Below, in pieces: positions 35,121-36,930 of a DNA stretch of 36,930 nucleotides. The stretch is taken from assembly GCF_028288105.1 (NCBI RefSeq), contig NZ_JAQBOI010000109.1, forward strand, positions 1-36,930, given 5' to 3'. The translations under genes were made by a program, and so were the position numbers. The DNA is from Mucilaginibacter sp. (GTDB taxonomy: Bacteria; Bacteroidota; Bacteroidia; Sphingobacteriales; Sphingobacteriaceae). Every line of letters begins with the position of its first letter. Within the stretch, counting starts at the first letter, position 1. A model generated the notes under the pieces. That model had not been told where the DNA came from, did not search any database, and saw nothing but the letters and a program-made list of their open reading frames with translations.

Positions 35121-36929
35121 ATGGCTGTTAAATTTTTAAAGCACAGGTGGCAAAAAATACTGCTCATTGTAATGGGCATATTGGTATTATTGGTATTGAT
35201 ACCCGCACTATTTCTTAATAGCTTTTTAGCCCCAAAGCTTTCGGATAAATTAAAAGAAGCTGTTTTAAAAGGAACTGATAGTCTTTACACCATCAACTAC
35301 AGCGATCTTGACCTGAATGTATTGCAGGGCAAAGCAGTGCTTTACGATATTACATTTAAGCCAGATACAGTCGTTTATAAACAGATGAAAAAGCGGGGCG
35401 CGGCGCCCAATAATTTATATGAACTGCATGTTAAACGCCTATATATATCAAACGCGCACGCATTTGAGCTGTACTTTAAAAAGAAGCTGAATATTGGCCG
35501 CATCACTTTAAACTCTCCCGAAATATTGATCAGTAAATATTCGGATAAGGGTACCGATACAGCAAAGAAGGACAAACGTACCCTTTACCAAAAAATCTCA
35601 AAAAGTTTAAAACTGGTGCATGTTGGCGAGATACTTTTTACTGATATAAATTACAAGCAACGCAATTATACCGGCCCTAAAGTTGCCGTATCTCAACTTA
35701 AGGAAATGGATTTAAAGGCTACCGATTTGCTGATAGATTCGGCTACCCAAACTGATACTTCGCGCTTTTTATATTGTAAAGACATTACTACCGAATTAAA
35801 AAACTACAGCAGTAAATCGGGCGATGGATTGTACACCTTTAAAGTTAAATCTACCAAACTATCCACCCAAACAAAAAAGCTTACCATAACCGGGTTAGAC
35901 TTAAAGCCGATAGACCGGGCCGCGTTTTTCCAGAAAAGCAAAAAAGACCGCTTCACCCTGCATCTTGAAAACATAACGCTTAACAATTTCGATTATATCA
36001 CTTACCAAAAATCACAAATTATTGATATTAAAAAACTGATAATTGACAAAGGATATTTCGCGGTATTCAGCAACTATAATGGCCAGCTTAAAACTACCGA
36101 CAGGCTGGTAACCTTCCCGCACTGGGCCATACGTCATGCTATTAAAGCTACCTTAAATATTGATACGCTCGACCTGAAGCGCATGAGCTTTATGTATTCA
36201 CAGCTTAATAAAACATCAAAAAAGTTTGGCCATCTAAAGTTTAATGACATAAACGGCAGGTTCCGCAACCTAACCAATCGTAAGGAAGACCTGAAAAAGA
36301 ATAACCTGGCCACCGCAAATATTACCAGCTATTTTATGGGTAAGGCAAAGTTCGATCTGCATTTTGTGTTTAACCTTAACGATGCTGCTTACAGTTACTC
36401 TTACAAAGGCCACCTTGCCCCAATGAACATGGCCGATGTAAACCCCGTTCTGATGCCGCTATCTATGGTTAAAATAACATCGGGCAGGGTAAGCAGCTTT
36501 GATTTTGACGTTCACAGCACCCAAAAGCTATCAAAAGGCACTGTTTCCTTTTTATATAAAGACCTGAACGTTGATGTGCTGCGCCCCGATTACACCAAAA
36601 AAACCCTGATCAGCGCCCTGGCCAATACCGTAATTTTAAAACACGATAACCCGGATGACGGCGATAAAACACCAAGATTGACTAATGTTGTATACATCCG
36701 CCCTGCAAATTTCCCGTTCTTTAAAACAGTTTGGCACGTGTTGCTCAACGGCATAAAAAACTGCGCAGGCATAGGCCCCGCCCAGGAGAAAAAGCTTAGT
36801 CAGCAAACGGATTCAAACGACAAAAAAGAGCAGGAAAAGATCATCAAAAAGGCCGTAAAGGAAAAAGAGAAAGAGGATAAGAAGTTTAAAGAAAAAGTGA
36901 AGGAGAAGGCCGAGGGGAAGAAGAGTTAA
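35121..36929 (+). CDS. AsmA-like/DUF748-type membrane-anchored protein
   Basis: 602 residues, complete; the stop ends one base before the window edge. One N-terminal membrane anchor (about 12-32, KILLIVMGILVLLVLIPALF) leads to a long periplasmic region of repeated beta strands with phrases typical of AsmA/DUF748 proteins (INYSDLDLNVLQGKAVL, GRITLNSPEILI, GRVSSFDFDV). The C-terminus is a Lys/Glu-rich, probably helical tail (about 560-602). AsmA-like proteins bridge the envelope and move phospholipids; that role here is inference from the fold. Divergent from miaB; no operon partner is visible. Confidence 0.82.
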   Translation: MAVKFLKHRWQKILLIVMGILVLLVLIPALFLNSFLAPKLSDKLKEAVLKGTDSLYTINYSDLDLNVLQGKAVLYDITFKPDTVVYKQMKKRGAAPNNLYELHVKRLYISNAHAFELYFKKKLNIGRITLNSPEILISKYSDKGTDTAKKDKRTLYQKISKSLKLVHVGEILFTDINYKQRNYTGPKVAVSQLKEMDLKATDLLIDSATQTDTSRFLYCKDITTELKNYSSKSGDGLYTFKVKSTKLSTQTKKLTITGLDLKPIDRAAFFQKSKKDRFTLHLENITLNNFDYITYQKSQIIDIKKLIIDKGYFAVFSNYNGQLKTTDRLVTFPHWAIRHAIKATLNIDTLDLKRMSFMYSQLNKTSKKFGHLKFNDINGRFRNLTNRKEDLKKNNLATANITSYFMGKAKFDLHFVFNLNDAAYSYSYKGHLAPMNMADVNPVLMPLSMVKITSGRVSSFDFDVHSTQKLSKGTVSFLYKDLNVDVLRPDYTKKTLISALANTVILKHDNPDDGDKTPRLTNVVYIRPANFPFFKTVWHVLLNGIKNCAGIGPAQEKKLSQQTDSNDKKEQEKIIKKAVKEKEKEDKKFKEKVKEKAEGKKS

Positions 36930-36930
36930 A

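Overview
The window is chromosomal DNA of a Bacteroidota bacterium, most likely a Sphingobacteriaceae member close to Mucilaginibacter or Pedobacter. The grounds are VCBS/ASPIC proteins, MG2 plus TonB-plug proteins, the block miaB - sigma-54 activator - lptE - secG - groES - groEL, absence of Shine-Dalgarno sequences, and A+T-rich spacers around moderately G+C-balanced genes. The genus is inference. I saw no rRNA, tRNA, CRISPR array, integrase or transposase.

Layout. 1-3389: C-terminal part of a large VCBS/ASPIC exported protein, cut by the window edge. 3386-16720: a compact nitrate assimilation island. Its leftward operon reads porin - nitrate MFS transporter - fused nitrate reductase - rubredoxin protein with a nitrite-reductase-like body. 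Divergent from it is a Crp/Fnr-type regulator with a cysteine-rich N-terminus. A second leftward operon, nirB-nirD, faces the regulator, and divergent from nirB are cobA (precorrin-2 for siroheme) and an overlapping small gene of the kind I associate with DUF7009. Together these take nitrate across the outer and inner membranes, reduce it to nitrite and ammonium in the cytoplasm, and begin the siroheme cofactor that NirB needs.

16728-27223: mixed housekeeping and envelope genes: clpS, a glycine-rich exported protein, an MG2/TonB-plug protein, dcd, a tiny lipoprotein missed by length cutoffs, an Sfp-type transferase, lipB, a GDSL lipoprotein, a DUF488 protein, a lipocalin-like lipoprotein, L-serine dehydratase, a small MscS channel and a possible 32-residue ORF. 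27382-34974: groEL, groES, secG, an acidic TPR-like protein, lptE, a receiver-less sigma-54 activator and miaB, all leftward. 35121-36929: an AsmA-like protein.

The most unusual signals are as follows. (1) The leaders of both nitrate operons share an almost identical box next to the start codon, plus an upstream hairpin presenting the same loop heptamer on unrelated stems. This is a candidate undescribed cis-acting RNA or operator module. (2) Further short motifs repeat among the promoters of the island, consistent with one regulon. (3) A palindromic repeat of about 83 bp lies in frame inside miaB and is translated. (4) A nitrite-reductase-like protein lacking the siroheme/Fe4S4 cysteines is fused to an intact rubredoxin and is encoded after the nitrate reductase.
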